A stretch of DNA of 64,000 nucleotides from Mrakia gelida (lineage: Eukaryota; Basidiomycota; Tremellomycetes; Cystofilobasidiales; Mrakiaceae), in assembly GCA_024345305.1 (NCBI GenBank), contig BRON01000012.1, forward strand, positions 992,001 to 1,056,000, given 5' to 3'. The notes under the pieces were generated by a model. The model did no database searches and was not told where the DNA came from. It saw only the letters and a list, made by a program, of their open reading frames with translations. Shown here piece after piece: positions 54,227 through 64,000 of this stretch (within the stretch, counting starts at the first letter, position 1; the number at the start of each line of letters is the position of its first letter). The position numbers and the translations under genes were made by a program.

Positions 54227-55969
54227 ATGTCAGCTGGTGCGTCCTTCTCCCTCCTCTCCCTCTCTCTTCTCTAGCGATCCTCGAGCGAGCTGACTTGTTC
54301 GTTCCGCAAAGCAGTCGAACAAGTTATCTCGAACGTGGAAACCAAAGGAGAGAAGGAGCTCAATGTGATGGTTAAGGAGGATTTCGATACTACTGATTCG
54401 AACGCTCGATACCTTGGTCAGTCCCCTTCTCACCCCTTCAAACCCATCTAAACAAAAGACGTAAGGAGGGGAGGGAGAGCTCGAGAGCATGGGAGGAGAT
54501 AGCGAGCTCGCTCACTCCTTCCTTTCTTCGACGAGCTCTCCTTCCTCCCACCTCCCATACTCCAACACCTCACTGACCTTACCCTTTGGCCAACCCCTAC
54601 AGCTTACGGAAACCGACTTCGAACGGCCCTCCGAGCTTCATCTCGTTACGTCGCGTTCGTCCTCAACCAACTCGTTCCGGATGCATGAGCTCGAGTCGTT
54701 GAGGAAGGGCTGACCTTCGTTTGGGTTGCTGTTCGTGTGTTGGCAGGTACACCTCGGATATCGGAGAGTCGTTCAGACCTGTGGTCCCTCCTTGGGTTGT
54801 TACTGCTGGTGTGAGTGCAGACTCCTACCTTGTAGAGAGGAGAGGGGGGGAAGAGGGAGGGAGGGAGGGCGAGCTGACCGTCGTTTGGTTTTGGACTGAG
54901 AACAGTACGGAGTTTCGTGGGCTTATCTTATCGGGGATGTTTCGTGAGTGTGCTCTCCTATGTACTCTACGAGATTGATTTGGACTCGATGCTGATCTTT
55001 GGCTGGTCTTGAAACAGGTACGAGACCTACAAGGGTGAGTCGGAGGGAGGACGCGAGCTCGAGCTCGAACTCGGAAGCTGACTTGAGCTCTTGCTTTTCT
55101 TTTCGGGTTGGGATCGTAGCCAAGAAGCAGGGACCTACACCTCTGGAAGCTGCCAACTTCTCTGAGGCTACTCGGTTGTCGATGTGTGAGTCGTGGTCTG
55201 TCTCTTTCTCGGGTGGTTGAGGACGAAGGCCGAGCCAGAGCTGACCTGCCTCGTTTCTTCCTTCGATGAAACAGATGCGACCAAGCGAGCGGTCTTCCAG
55301 GCTGCTGCTTCGTGAGTCGACTCTCCTCTCGCCCCTCGTCGAGCTCGAGACTCAAGCTGACTCGTTCCTTTCATCTGGTCGCGTGAAACCCAGGATGGCT
55401 CTCCCCGCTCTCAGTTCGTCCCTTTCTCTTCGCGCTTCGCTTTCGTCGACCGTTTCGGCTCAAGGTGACCGACGCGTCTTCTCGTGCTTCTCTTAGCTAT
55501 CCACTCGGCCGTGAAGTACAGTGCCAAAGCTTTGGTGAACCAGAAGAACCCTAGGATCAAAGCTTGGGGACCTTCGGCCATCGGTTCGTTCTTTTCTCTC
55601 GTTTCCCTCGTCCTCGCACTCGCACTCGCTTTCCAGACTGCTTCGACCTTCGCAGAACTAACACTCGGTCTTCTGCCTCTTCCCTCTAGGTCTCGCAATC
55701 GTTCCCGCTCTCCCTTACATCTTCGATCATCGTACGTTTTCCGTTCTCGTTTTCTTCGACGCGTCGTCTTCGCTTTCGAATCGACTGACCTTCTCTCTCC
55801 CTCCTCCCTCCTCCTCGCCCTCGCAGCCGTCGAGTATATCACCGACGTCGCCTTCGACAAGCTGGAACACTCGCTTCAAACCGTCCCATCGCTGCCTCTG
55901 GTGCCAGGAGAGAAGGTCCCGCTCGAGCCTGAGTTGAAGGGTCCGTTCGGAGGGAAGAAGGAGCTTTGA
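54227..55969 (+). CDS. Mitochondrial fission process protein 1-like (MTFP1/MTP18)
   Basis: Inner mitochondrial membrane protein family linked to mitochondrial fission in animals; its role in fungi is poorly known. Many short exons chain in frame from MSAVEQVISNVETKGEKELN. Diagnostic blocks are RYLAYGNRLRTALRASSRYV, DIGESFRPVVPPWVVTAGYG, VSWAYLIGDVRYETYK, then LPYIFDHPVEYITDVAFDKL near the end. The tail reads VPLEPELKGPFGGKKEL with TGA at 55967-55969. Two to four hydrophobic segments are visible, in line with a multi-pass protein. It follows RPN10 on the same strand by about 280 bp. Single exons were placed by frame and family order; a few boundaries are approximate. Confidence 0.85.
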
Positions 55970-56324
55970 TAGAGCTGGGAAACGGCCTTTCTCCTTATCC
56001 TTCCGTACGTCGTAGAGACGCGATCTTGATGACACGAGATTGTTCGAACGAGCCGCTTCGCTTCGAGACTGGAGGAAAGGCTTGCTGCAATGGTTTCGCG
56101 TTCAACCGTGGCAGCCTTCTCGTTCGCTACTTAAACCTTCATACTCTTTCTTTTTTTCACGCTGCAGACTTCGACCACCAACCGCTTTACTCTCTACGTG
56201 AGTGGAATTCTTCTCTTTTGATCTTTGGAAGGCCGTCCTGACCTTCCCGCTCCTCCCTCCAACCCACCTCGCGACAGATCACCCTCGAAACACCAACCTT
56301 CTTCACCACCCAGCAAGACCCAAC
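55970..56324. other. Intergenic region before the CLASP-like gene
   Basis: About 355 bp between two plus-strand genes. A T-rich run lies at 56147-56158. No gene seen. Confidence 0.5.
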
Positions 56325-59178
56325 ATGATGACCAAGACTCTCAGGATTACTACCACCGTACGTATCGTCTCTCATTATTTTCTCTCTCTCTCATGTCTAG
56401 GAGGGATGCGTCAAGCGCACGAAGAAAGAGGCGGGACACGAGTCTGATCACTGACGCGACGTTGCTCGTTTGGACTCACAGACCGGACTCCCGGCTCATC
56501 TCAAGATCACCGTCGATAAGATCAAGCTCCTCCTCCCTCAAGACGCTAACGCGGACCACTGGGAGAAGCACAGCAAGGAGTGGGTTCCGAGCGAGGAGAC
56601 GGAGAGGCGCGTCGGGATCTCGAGCTGAGAACTGATCCGTTCTTGCCATTCATTTCCCACCCCTGAAACCAGAATTGTCAGACTGACCCACCGGACTTCC
56701 GACGAGATTGCACACCTTTTGTCGGTCAGAGAAGTCCGCTTCTGGGTTGCTAAGACCGTCAGTCTCGTCCTGACTTTCCTCGACTTGTTTTCATCGCTTC
56801 GCCTTCTTCCCCCTTCTTCGCGTTAGCGAGCTGATCTCAGCCCTCCTCTTTGCCCTTTACAGATCGAGTCGAACCGAGGAGCACTCGTCCATTCAGCTCG
56901 GGATCTCGTCAAGGCGGCCGCCCTTGCTCTCAAGGAACGATTCAGCTCCGACCTTCGAACGTCGCTCCTTCCTCCCATCATCGTCGTCCTCAAGGGAGCT
57001 CATGGGAAAGCGATCACGCTCGTCGCAGAAGAAGCCATGCTCGCCATCGCTCAACACGGTCGACCTCGCGGAACGGTCCCTTCCCTCGTCGTACATCTTA
57101 CCAACGACCGTCCTCGAGTCAAGCAAGCCGTCGGACGAGCGTTGAAGGTGGTCTTGGAGAAGGGCACCCACGAGTATCTCGGGGAGTACGAGGGAGCGAT
57201 GAGATCCTTGGCTATGGATAGGGACGTAGCCGTGAGGAAGGTTGCGAAGGAGATGTTCCAGGTATTCAGGGAGCTGCACCCCACGAGGGTCGCGTCGTGA
57301 GTTCTGCTCCCCCTCCCCCCTTCTCCGACGTTATTTCCCGACTTCTCCAGCCTCAAAGTTCTTTCCTGAATCTCTTCTACTTCTTCCCCGCACTAGGTTC
57401 ACCCACACGATGGAAGCCAGGACTCAAACGGCTCTCGGACACTTGACCGTCGCTCAACCACAACCTCCCCCAACTTCTCTTCCTCGACAGTCTTCGACCT
57501 CCAACTCCCGACCTCCCATCCTCAATCGGAAGGCTCTCACCACTACTCGTCCTCCAGCGCCACCGACATCCCAACGACGCTCGCGCGGTCAGTCCGCCAT
57601 CCATCCCGCTCCGTCGCGCTCGACGCGATCCACTCTTCCAAAGTCAGGACTTTCCAAGCCGGATCAGCAAGCATCGACGTCTCTCAGGAAAGCACCGGTA
57701 TCCTCAGTCTCACCGAACGTCGTCAACCCTCAGGAACTCCCTCATTCGGAGCCGGTCGTCGGCGCGTCGCGATCCTCGGACGGACTTTCTCCTCCTCTGG
57801 TCTCCTCCCCTGGACCAGAGCCCGAGGAGAGGTTCCAACGATCGGAACAGCCTTCTCCGTCTCCTCCTCCAGTCTCTCCCTCCTCCCAAGCTCCATCCCT
57901 GGTCTTTCCCTCGTGCGAATCATCGACTTTGGCCTGGGGAGAGGAGAGCGATGGATCGGACTTTTTTCGAGACCAAGTTCAGCCATCGTCATGGGCAACG
58001 ACTTCAGCCCTCCTCACAACTCTCCCGCCTCCCTCCCGAGATGAACTCGCCACTCTCGCCTCGGTCGTCTTCCCCGAAATGTCTCACGAAGGGAACGAAC
58101 GCGTCCTGGACGAGAGACCGCTTCAAAGACCCGCCAACGGACCTCCCTCGCCTCCATCTCCCAGCCCGGTCAGCCTGATCCTCTCAGCGGGCACCAAGGA
58201 ATGCAGGTCTCCCCTATCGACCCTCGTGGAGGAAGAAGCAGACGACGCCGACGGAAACGAGGACGACGACGCGGGAGCATCTTCGACGCCAGCTCCCTCC
58301 CCTCCCCACCACCTTCCCCTCATCTTGGAGTCCTCCCCTGTCAAGTGGGACACTCTCTTCCCCGAGTCCGAACAGTAAGTCTCACATAGCCGCCACCGTT
58401 CGCCCACTACACGCCTCGCCAGCAGCTAATTCGTCGCGTTAAATCCTTTCGCGCAGATCAACTCCCAAGTCGTCGGTTCCTCCTCAGTCTACCTACGCCT
58501 ACTACAACCCTCCAGCGGAGCTAGTGAGCCCATATCTAGTCATCTTTCTTGCGTGGAAGCAGGAGATCTGTAGCGGATACTGACCTCGCTCTTCCTGTAC
58601 GTTCGACGATCAATCACAAAAGGCGACTCCGAGCTCAAATCGATCCCTCGTCAGATCGGGCCTCGGGAACTGCAGGACCACTCTGGCGGATATCGCGAAC
58701 CTGCCTAGCCCCGACGGAAAGGATACGGTCGGCTGGAAGACGCAGAGGTGAAGGGTTTGAGACTTTGAGCTCAAACCGTCGCGTCGTCTCGACTTCGTTC
58801 ACATCTTTTCTTTTCCTTCTCTTCTCTTTCTTCGGCTGCTTCACTTAGTGACCCCCTGATACCTCATCCGATATACCATGAGTTTCGACTCACTCTACTG
58901 CCTCTTCCAGCCCCGCAAGAACAGCAACTCGCTTCGAACGACGACGCGTCGGGTCTTGACGTTCTGTTCTTTCCGTCCTCGCTTCACTCTTTTCTTCTCT
59001 CTCGCAGCGCCCCTTGCAGTGGTACAACACTCGGGCTCGTTCGTTGGGAGGCAGACCTCAGAATACGAAGGAAATCATGGGATCCCGCCGCTCGCTCGCT
59101 CGTTCGTTCGTCAATCTAATTGTCACGGACGTCTTTTCTCGTTGTATACTTCTTCTGGGCCTCTCATTCATCTCTTAA
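56325..59178 (+). CDS. CLASP/TOG-domain (HEAT-repeat) protein, C-terminus uncertain
   Basis: CLASP-type proteins bind tubulin through TOG domains and stabilise microtubules. The start MMTKTLRITT leads, after an intron, to ITVDKIKLLLPQDANADHWE, then IVRLTHRTSDEIAHLLSVRE. HEAT helices follow: NRGALVHSARDLVKAAALAL, IIVVLKGAHGKAITLVAEEA, VPSLVVHLTNDRPRVKQAVG and DRDVAVRKVAKEMFQVFREL. A long Ser/Pro-rich part (57400-58370) is typical of CLASP linkers. Only one TOG-like array is visible, so it is shorter than animal CLASPs. The third coding exon was joined with a GTGGGT donor, the only one giving the right phase. Beyond about 58520 the exon chain is weak; one path encodes DIANLPSPDGKD and RPLQWYNTRARS and ends at 59176-59178, but the phase between these pieces is not settled. 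Confidence 0.6.
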
Positions 59179-60038
59179 CCACTACGAGATTGTCTAACGC
59201 ATCGTATAGACCCAACATCACGACCTCTTCCGCATCTTACCCTCTCTTTCTCGTCGTTCTTGTTCCTCCTCCTCGACGCGTCCTCGTTCCGCTTTGTTCG
59301 ATCGTCTTCCCCTGCCCCTCCTTTTATTCTGCGTCCTTGCCCTCCCTCTTCGTTGAAGTCTCTCGCACCTCGAATCTCGAGTAGAGTGCCCACAGCTCGA
59401 TGAAAAGCTCCCCTGAAAGAAGAAGAGGGGACAACTCCAAGGTCCTCCGAGTCGACGCGAAAGATTCCCTGGTCACGTTTTCCATTTTTTTGAGAGAAGC
59501 TTGAGCTTAGCTGCTGGATGATCCTGGAAGCTGATGATGTTAGCTACCCTCCAAAGATAACTCAACTGAGCGAACTACGTGTACGAGCTCCCAGAACCAA
59601 AAACTCGTGAGCTCGAACTTGAACAAAGCTCGACGCTGCTTCGAACGAGCGAAGTGTGTTCTTTCTGCGCTTCTCGTCAAGCACTGCTAACCACTCACCC
59701 TCTTTGTTCGCACACCGCATGAAGCGCACCACGAGGTGAGGTTGACAGTGCGTACGAAACGAGGTAGTCTTCGCGCTCGTCGAACGTTGAACGTCGAACG
59801 TCGAACGACGCGTCTCGTTTCTCCCTCCTCTCTTTCACTCGCCAGCCAAAACGTCGAAAGCGCGAGGACTTCCTTTGTTGTAAACGGTCAAGTGCAAAAC
59901 GAACAACGAACGACGGAAAACCAAAACAACCGACCAAAATCTACGAAACGAGCGAGCAGCGCAATCGAGCTCTTTTCCCACCTCCTCGCCCTCCCTCCCT
60001 CGAAGAACCCAAAGGAAACGGACAAACGACGACGACCT
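59179..60038. other. Convergent intergenic region
   Basis: About 860 bp between the CLASP-like gene and eIF3f. It contains GACGCGTC elements near 59276 and 59809 and a direct CGAACGTCGAACGTCGAACG repeat near 59780-59802. I see no RNA gene or protein gene. Confidence 0.5.
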
Positions 60039-61916
60039 CTAGACCTGCATGAGGTTGATCCTGGCTGCGAGCTCGACCTGAGATCGGACCAAGCTGGAGA
60101 GGTACGAGACCATGAGGGTGTCCTGTGAGGAGAACGAAGGGAAACGAGGGAACAGAGGAGGGAGGTCAGCTTTCGCGTCGAGGGAAGAGGGACGAGACGA
60201 GTGATTGGAGAGGACAGTTCGCTGGGCGAGGTTAAAATTGGGTTTAAGCTGGTCGACGCGACGTAGTGAGGTTGCTCTTCCAGCTTCAACCTAGCCCAAG
60301 CCAGACCTCGACCTCGACCTTCGAACGGAAGTCGAAACTCAAACGGATCACTCACCTGCAACTGTCCCTCAACACCCTTCTTCCACTCTCCTCCATTCCC
60401 AGCCTCTCCACTCCGTCCAACAACATCCATCAACTCCCTTCCAACCTTAGCGTCTCCCTCCTTCTCTCCCGAAACGACCGAGTCGACGTAGGCTCGAACG
60501 AGAGCGAGGTCCTTTCGAGTTTGAGCGAGGGCGAGCTCGAGGGAGGCGAGAGGGGTGGGAGGAGTGGAGTGGAGGAGGGAAGGAGGGTTGGAAGGGAGGG
60601 AGAGGGGGAGGGGAAGGAAGGTGCAGAATTCGTTGGGGAGGATGCCGATGGGAGAGCTGGTGAGCGACGAGCAAGGAGGAGGGAGGGAGGAGGAAGAGGT
60701 CAGCTCGCGTTCGTGTGAATTGAGAGGCAGAGTTGCGATGGGACGAGCGCTGGGACCACTCTCTGGACAGCGTATCCGTCGAGCTTGCAGAGTGGTCTTG
60801 CTGGCACAAGGGCTGCTGGCGTCGCGCAACGAACAGAGGACGTGAAGGGAACAGAAGACTCACGAAACGAAAGCCTTGATGGAGCCCTCGGACGCGGGAG
60901 CGGTGACATCGACGGTGAGGTGAACGGCAGGGTAAGGGGCGGTCTCTCCAGAGAAGAAGTTTTGGATGAGGGCAGAGAAGACGTCGGGTGTGGGAGTCGT
61001 GGCATACCTGGAAAGGGAGGACGGAAACGCGAGGGAAGGAGAGGGAGGTCAGCTTGGTGATTTCGTTCGTGGAGCCAGAGCGAAGGGCAGCGTGCGTGGA
61101 CTGGATTTCCAGACAGCGCGCGCTATGGAGATACAAGAGGTGGACGAGGGTGCGAAAGTGGAGGAGTGCGAGATGGGTAGAGCTCGAACGAGGAGGGAGG
61201 AAGGGAAGGGAGGTCGAACGAAGAGCTCGTTTCGTTCGAGAATTCCAAGATGAGGTCGAGGATCTCGCCCCTCCCACCTCCTCAGACTTCGGACCTACGG
61301 CCAACTCTTTGGGAGCTCCTATATATGAGCTCCAGAGCTCCGTGGCTCAGCTCGGTCTAGTGGCGACGGAGGAACGACTCTTTGAAGCGAGCTCGCAAAG
61401 GTCTCCCTCCTTCCCTTGTCCCCTTCCTTCGCTCCCTCCCCACCTCTCCTCTTCGCTCCCTCGACCGAACCAAGCTCAAGAGAAGGTGTACTAACCATCC
61501 GACGAGCCCCTCCTTATCTCCTCCGACCTTCCTGAAAGCCTCGAGGAGATCCTTGTGCTCCTTCTCGGCGAAGTAGACTCGAGTCTCGTCGTGGGGGACG
61601 GCGTAGGCGTTCGTCACGACAACCTCTCCAGCGTCCGTTCGTCGTCCGATCAGAGCTCCAATCACTCGGGGCTGGGAAGGGATAGGTCTTCGGGTGTGGT
61701 GGTTGAGGATGGAAAGGAGAGGGAGAGCCTGGAGGGTGAGGAGAGTAGGGGATCGACTGCAAGGAGGGGAAGGAGAAAGATTCAGCTCGACGAGGTCAGA
61801 GAGAGTTCGAAAGAGCTCAGAGGAGCTGGGAGAACGGGTGAAAGCAGATTTCCAAAGGGTCGACGGTTGGACTCACGTTGTTCCTGACACTGGGAGGGAA
61901 ACGTGAATGGAGGACA
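60039..61916 (-). CDS. Translation initiation factor eIF3 subunit f
   Basis: MPN-domain subunit of eIF3, the 40S-binding initiation factor. The start MSSIHVSLPVSGTT is followed by LLSILNHHTRRPIPSQPRVI and IGALIGRRTDAGEVVVTNAY, the typical MPN opening, then VYFAEKEHKDLLEAFRKVGG. A later exon reads YATTPTPDVFSALIQNFFSG. The C-terminal helices include LELALAQTRKDLALVRAYVD, and the end is LSSLVRSQVELAARINLMQV with TAG at 60041-60039. The JAMM metalloprotease motif is not seen in what I could read, as expected for eIF3f. Several introns are long by local standards. It starts 162 bp from TIM50, divergently. Confidence 0.9.
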
Positions 61917-62078
61917 TGTTTGAGAAAGGGAGGAGGAAGAGGTTGAACGTCAAAGAAAGAACAAGGAGAACGAAAACGACTCTGGACTTTTCAAGATCGA
62001 TTCGTTCGAGCTCTCTCTCCCTTCCTTCCTTCCTTCTCCCACCTCTCACCCTCATCTCTCCTTCTTCTTTCTTTCGAT
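61917..62078. promoter_or_regulatory. Compact divergent promoter of eIF3f and TIM50
   Basis: Only 162 bp lie between the two start codons. The TIM50 side is pyrimidine-rich. No specific site identified. Confidence 0.5.
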
Positions 62079-64000
62079 ATGGGACTCCTTCTCCCCCTCC
62101 TCTCTCGGTCTCTCGTGCGGAGATCGTTGATGGCTTCGTCTTCTACGATGTACGCTCCCACTCGATCCTTCACCTCCACTCTCCTCCTCTCCCAAGCTCC
62201 CAAACGACCTTCAACGCTCCCTCCTTCCACTTCTACTCCCTCCATGACCACCCCTCCTCCCGCCCCTACTCCTTCACCCGAATCCAAACCCTCATCAGTC
62301 TCCCTCGATCCCGAATCCCTCTCGACTCCGGCTGCTCCTCCTCCTCTCGCTCCCTCTCCAGCAGAAGAAGGCGAGGGAGCTCTCCCAACTCCCTCCTCGT
62401 TCGACATCCCTCCCAACCCATCTCCCCCTTCGGCCATGAAGGTCAACCTCACCTCCCTCGATCTCGACATGACCGCTATCCCTCCTCCCAAGAACCCCGA
62501 CGGATCAGATCTCAAGGAGGATCCCATGGTCAAGCCTCCTCCCAACTTGTTCAGTCAGAGGTGGTTCCAGATCGCAGCGCCCATCTGGGTCGTACTCGGA
62601 GCCGTCGCCATCGCTATGGGAGATACAGACGAGGAGGAGAGGCAGAAGCTTGGACTCAAGGTTAGTACACCTTTCAACTTTCTTTTCACTGCTGTAGCGA
62701 GGAGAGTGAGAACGACACGTGAAAAAGGGGGAGGAGAAGGAGCTGGAAGCTCACTTTCTTTCCTTCGTCACTCGTCATTCTCCTCGACTTTCCCTTTCTT
62801 TTTTTACTGACCTTCCTCTTCATCCCTCCGTTATTGACTCAACAGCCAGAAGATCCTGAACCCTCAGCTTTCACCCGTTTCAAGTTCAGAACCTCGAGAC
62901 TCTTCAGCGTTCGTTCAATCAACCTCGCTTCCCTCCCTCCCTCCCTCCCTCTTCCCTCTCCTTCCCTCCGTCCCCTCTCAACCCAACGCTGACATCTTTT
63001 CCTTTCGTCTCTCGTCTTCCGTGTGTTCTCTCGCATGCAGTGGGCTAAATCCGAAATCACTGAACCCATCTGGACCGAGCTCCTTCCTGGAAAGATCCCT
63101 CCCGAGCGACCTTACACCCTCCTCGTCGATCTCGAGGGGATCTTGACCTGCTCCAAGTGGGACAGCGCTCACGGATGGAGGACGGCTAAGAGGCCTGGAG
63201 CGGATTATTTCATTGCGTGAGTTAGACTCGTTTGATCGTGTCTGCGAAGAAGAGGAGTGACGAAGACGAGATAAGAGAAATGAAGAACGCGCGAGCTGAC
63301 CCGACCTTTTCTGTCCGATCTTGTTCGTGCTTTCGATTATGCAGATACCTCTCTCAGTTCTACGAGATCGTTCTCTTCACCACTCAACCCGCTATGGTTC
63401 GTTCCCTCTCACCTCTTCCCATCTCGGCCGTCGCTCTCGTCTCAACCCCCCTCGCGCTTCCTCCCTCCTCTTCCCTCGCGTCCTCGCTTCCGCAAACCTC
63501 CCGCTTACGCACCTCTTTTTCTCTCTTCTCTTCTCTCCAACAGAACGCGGCTCCCATCGCCGAGAAGCTCGATCCCTACGCGGCCTACATGCCCTACCGA
63601 CTCTACCGAGACGCGACTCGATTCGAGCCTCTCGCCACCGCCGAACACGGTCCCAACGCGGTCATCAAGGATCTCGCCTACCTCAACCGACCTCTCGAGA
63701 CCGTCATCATGCTCGATACCGACAAGGTCCACGCCAGCAAGCAGAAGGGAAACGCCCTCATCATGCCCAAGTGGAACGGAGAGGAGAACGATGGAGGGTT
63801 GGTCGCGTTGATTCCGTTCTTGGAGTGTGAGTTTCACCTTTCCCTTTTCGTGCTCTCTCGAGGGCTCTCTCGGTGTAGAGAATTTGAACGAGCGGTGTGC
63901 AAGCTTCGTAAAGGGGGAGCAGCTCGTCCAGGAACGAACGAACCTCGAAGCTGACCTCGACGCGCCTTCCTCCCTTTCTTTCTCTCCTTCGCAGCCATCG
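62079..64000 (+). CDS. TIM50: Tim50, mitochondrial presequence translocase receptor, 3' end cut by window edge
   Basis: Inner-membrane receptor of the TIM23 complex that takes preproteins from TOM. Exon 1 (62079-about 62660) encodes a basic, Ser-rich presequence-like start ([20 protein letters not shown]), a long Pro/Ser-rich stretch, and a membrane helix [17 protein letters not shown] near 62575-62625. Later exons give [47 protein letters not shown] and a block ending [15 protein letters not shown]. This is the FCP1/HAD-like domain, but the phosphatase D-x-D-x-T is DLEGI here, as expected for the non-catalytic Tim50. The final exon (63995-64000) is cut after SI. A first Met at 62079 was chosen over the one at about 62130. 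Confidence 0.93.

Noticed and set aside
59179..60038. tRNA or snRNA gene in the large convergent gap
   Set aside because: I could not find a cloverleaf with A and B boxes; a covariance search would be decisive.

Overview
This is nuclear DNA from a fungus, most likely a basidiomycetous yeast of the Rhodotorula/Sporobolomyces type (Microbotryomycetes). The placement is an inference. It rests on intron-dense, GC-rich genes with introns of about 60-110 nt, CT-rich transcribed strands, very small exons, and orthologues of conserved eukaryotic genes, including a chitin synthase with a myosin head. The window carries 21 protein genes or gene remnants. I see no rRNA, tRNA, CRISPR array, phage or transposon.

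Layout. 1-766 (-): HIT protein, cut by the left edge. 935-2632 (+): F-box-like protein. 2720-4642 (+): shortened flavin monooxygenase. 4975-6143 (-): unknown. 6803-7671 (-): ribosomal protein L35. 8760-10180 (+): second F-box gene, frameshifted by a 5-bp repeat. 10698-13115 (-): SAGA subunit Ada1. 13598-21125 (-): myosin-head chitin synthase. 21878-28629 (-): RNA polymerase III largest subunit. 28956-34043 (+): Rat1/Xrn2 exoribonuclease. 34449-37101 (-): third F-box gene, apparently decayed. 37521-37919 (+): inverted stray copy of the actin 3' end. 38287-39454 (+): coiled-coil, tail-anchored-like protein. 39757-40644 (-): small membrane protein. 41039-45949 (-): Vac14. 46371-48127 (+): SET-domain protein. 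48887-51400 (-): actin. 52087-53944 (+): Rpn10. 54227-55969 (+): MTFP1-like inner-membrane protein. 56325-about 59178 (+): CLASP/TOG-like protein. 60039-61916 (-): eIF3f. 62079-64000 (+): Tim50, cut by the right edge.

There is no operon-like pathway cluster. Most genes are housekeeping: transcription and RNA (Ada1, Pol III, Rat1), translation (L35, eIF3f), proteolysis (Rpn10), cytoskeleton and wall (actin, CLASP, chitin synthase), phosphoinositides (Vac14) and mitochondria (Tim50, MTFP1). Several pairs share short divergent promoters: HIT/F-box, Pol III/Rat1, Vac14/SET, actin/Rpn10 and eIF3f/Tim50. The unusual content is the accessory fraction: two damaged F-box genes, a monooxygenase without its FAD-binding front, and the inverted actin fragment.

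Gene models were spliced by eye from GT-AG junctions, frame and protein similarity. Exon edges given as single numbers may be off by a base or two. No search or alignment was run.
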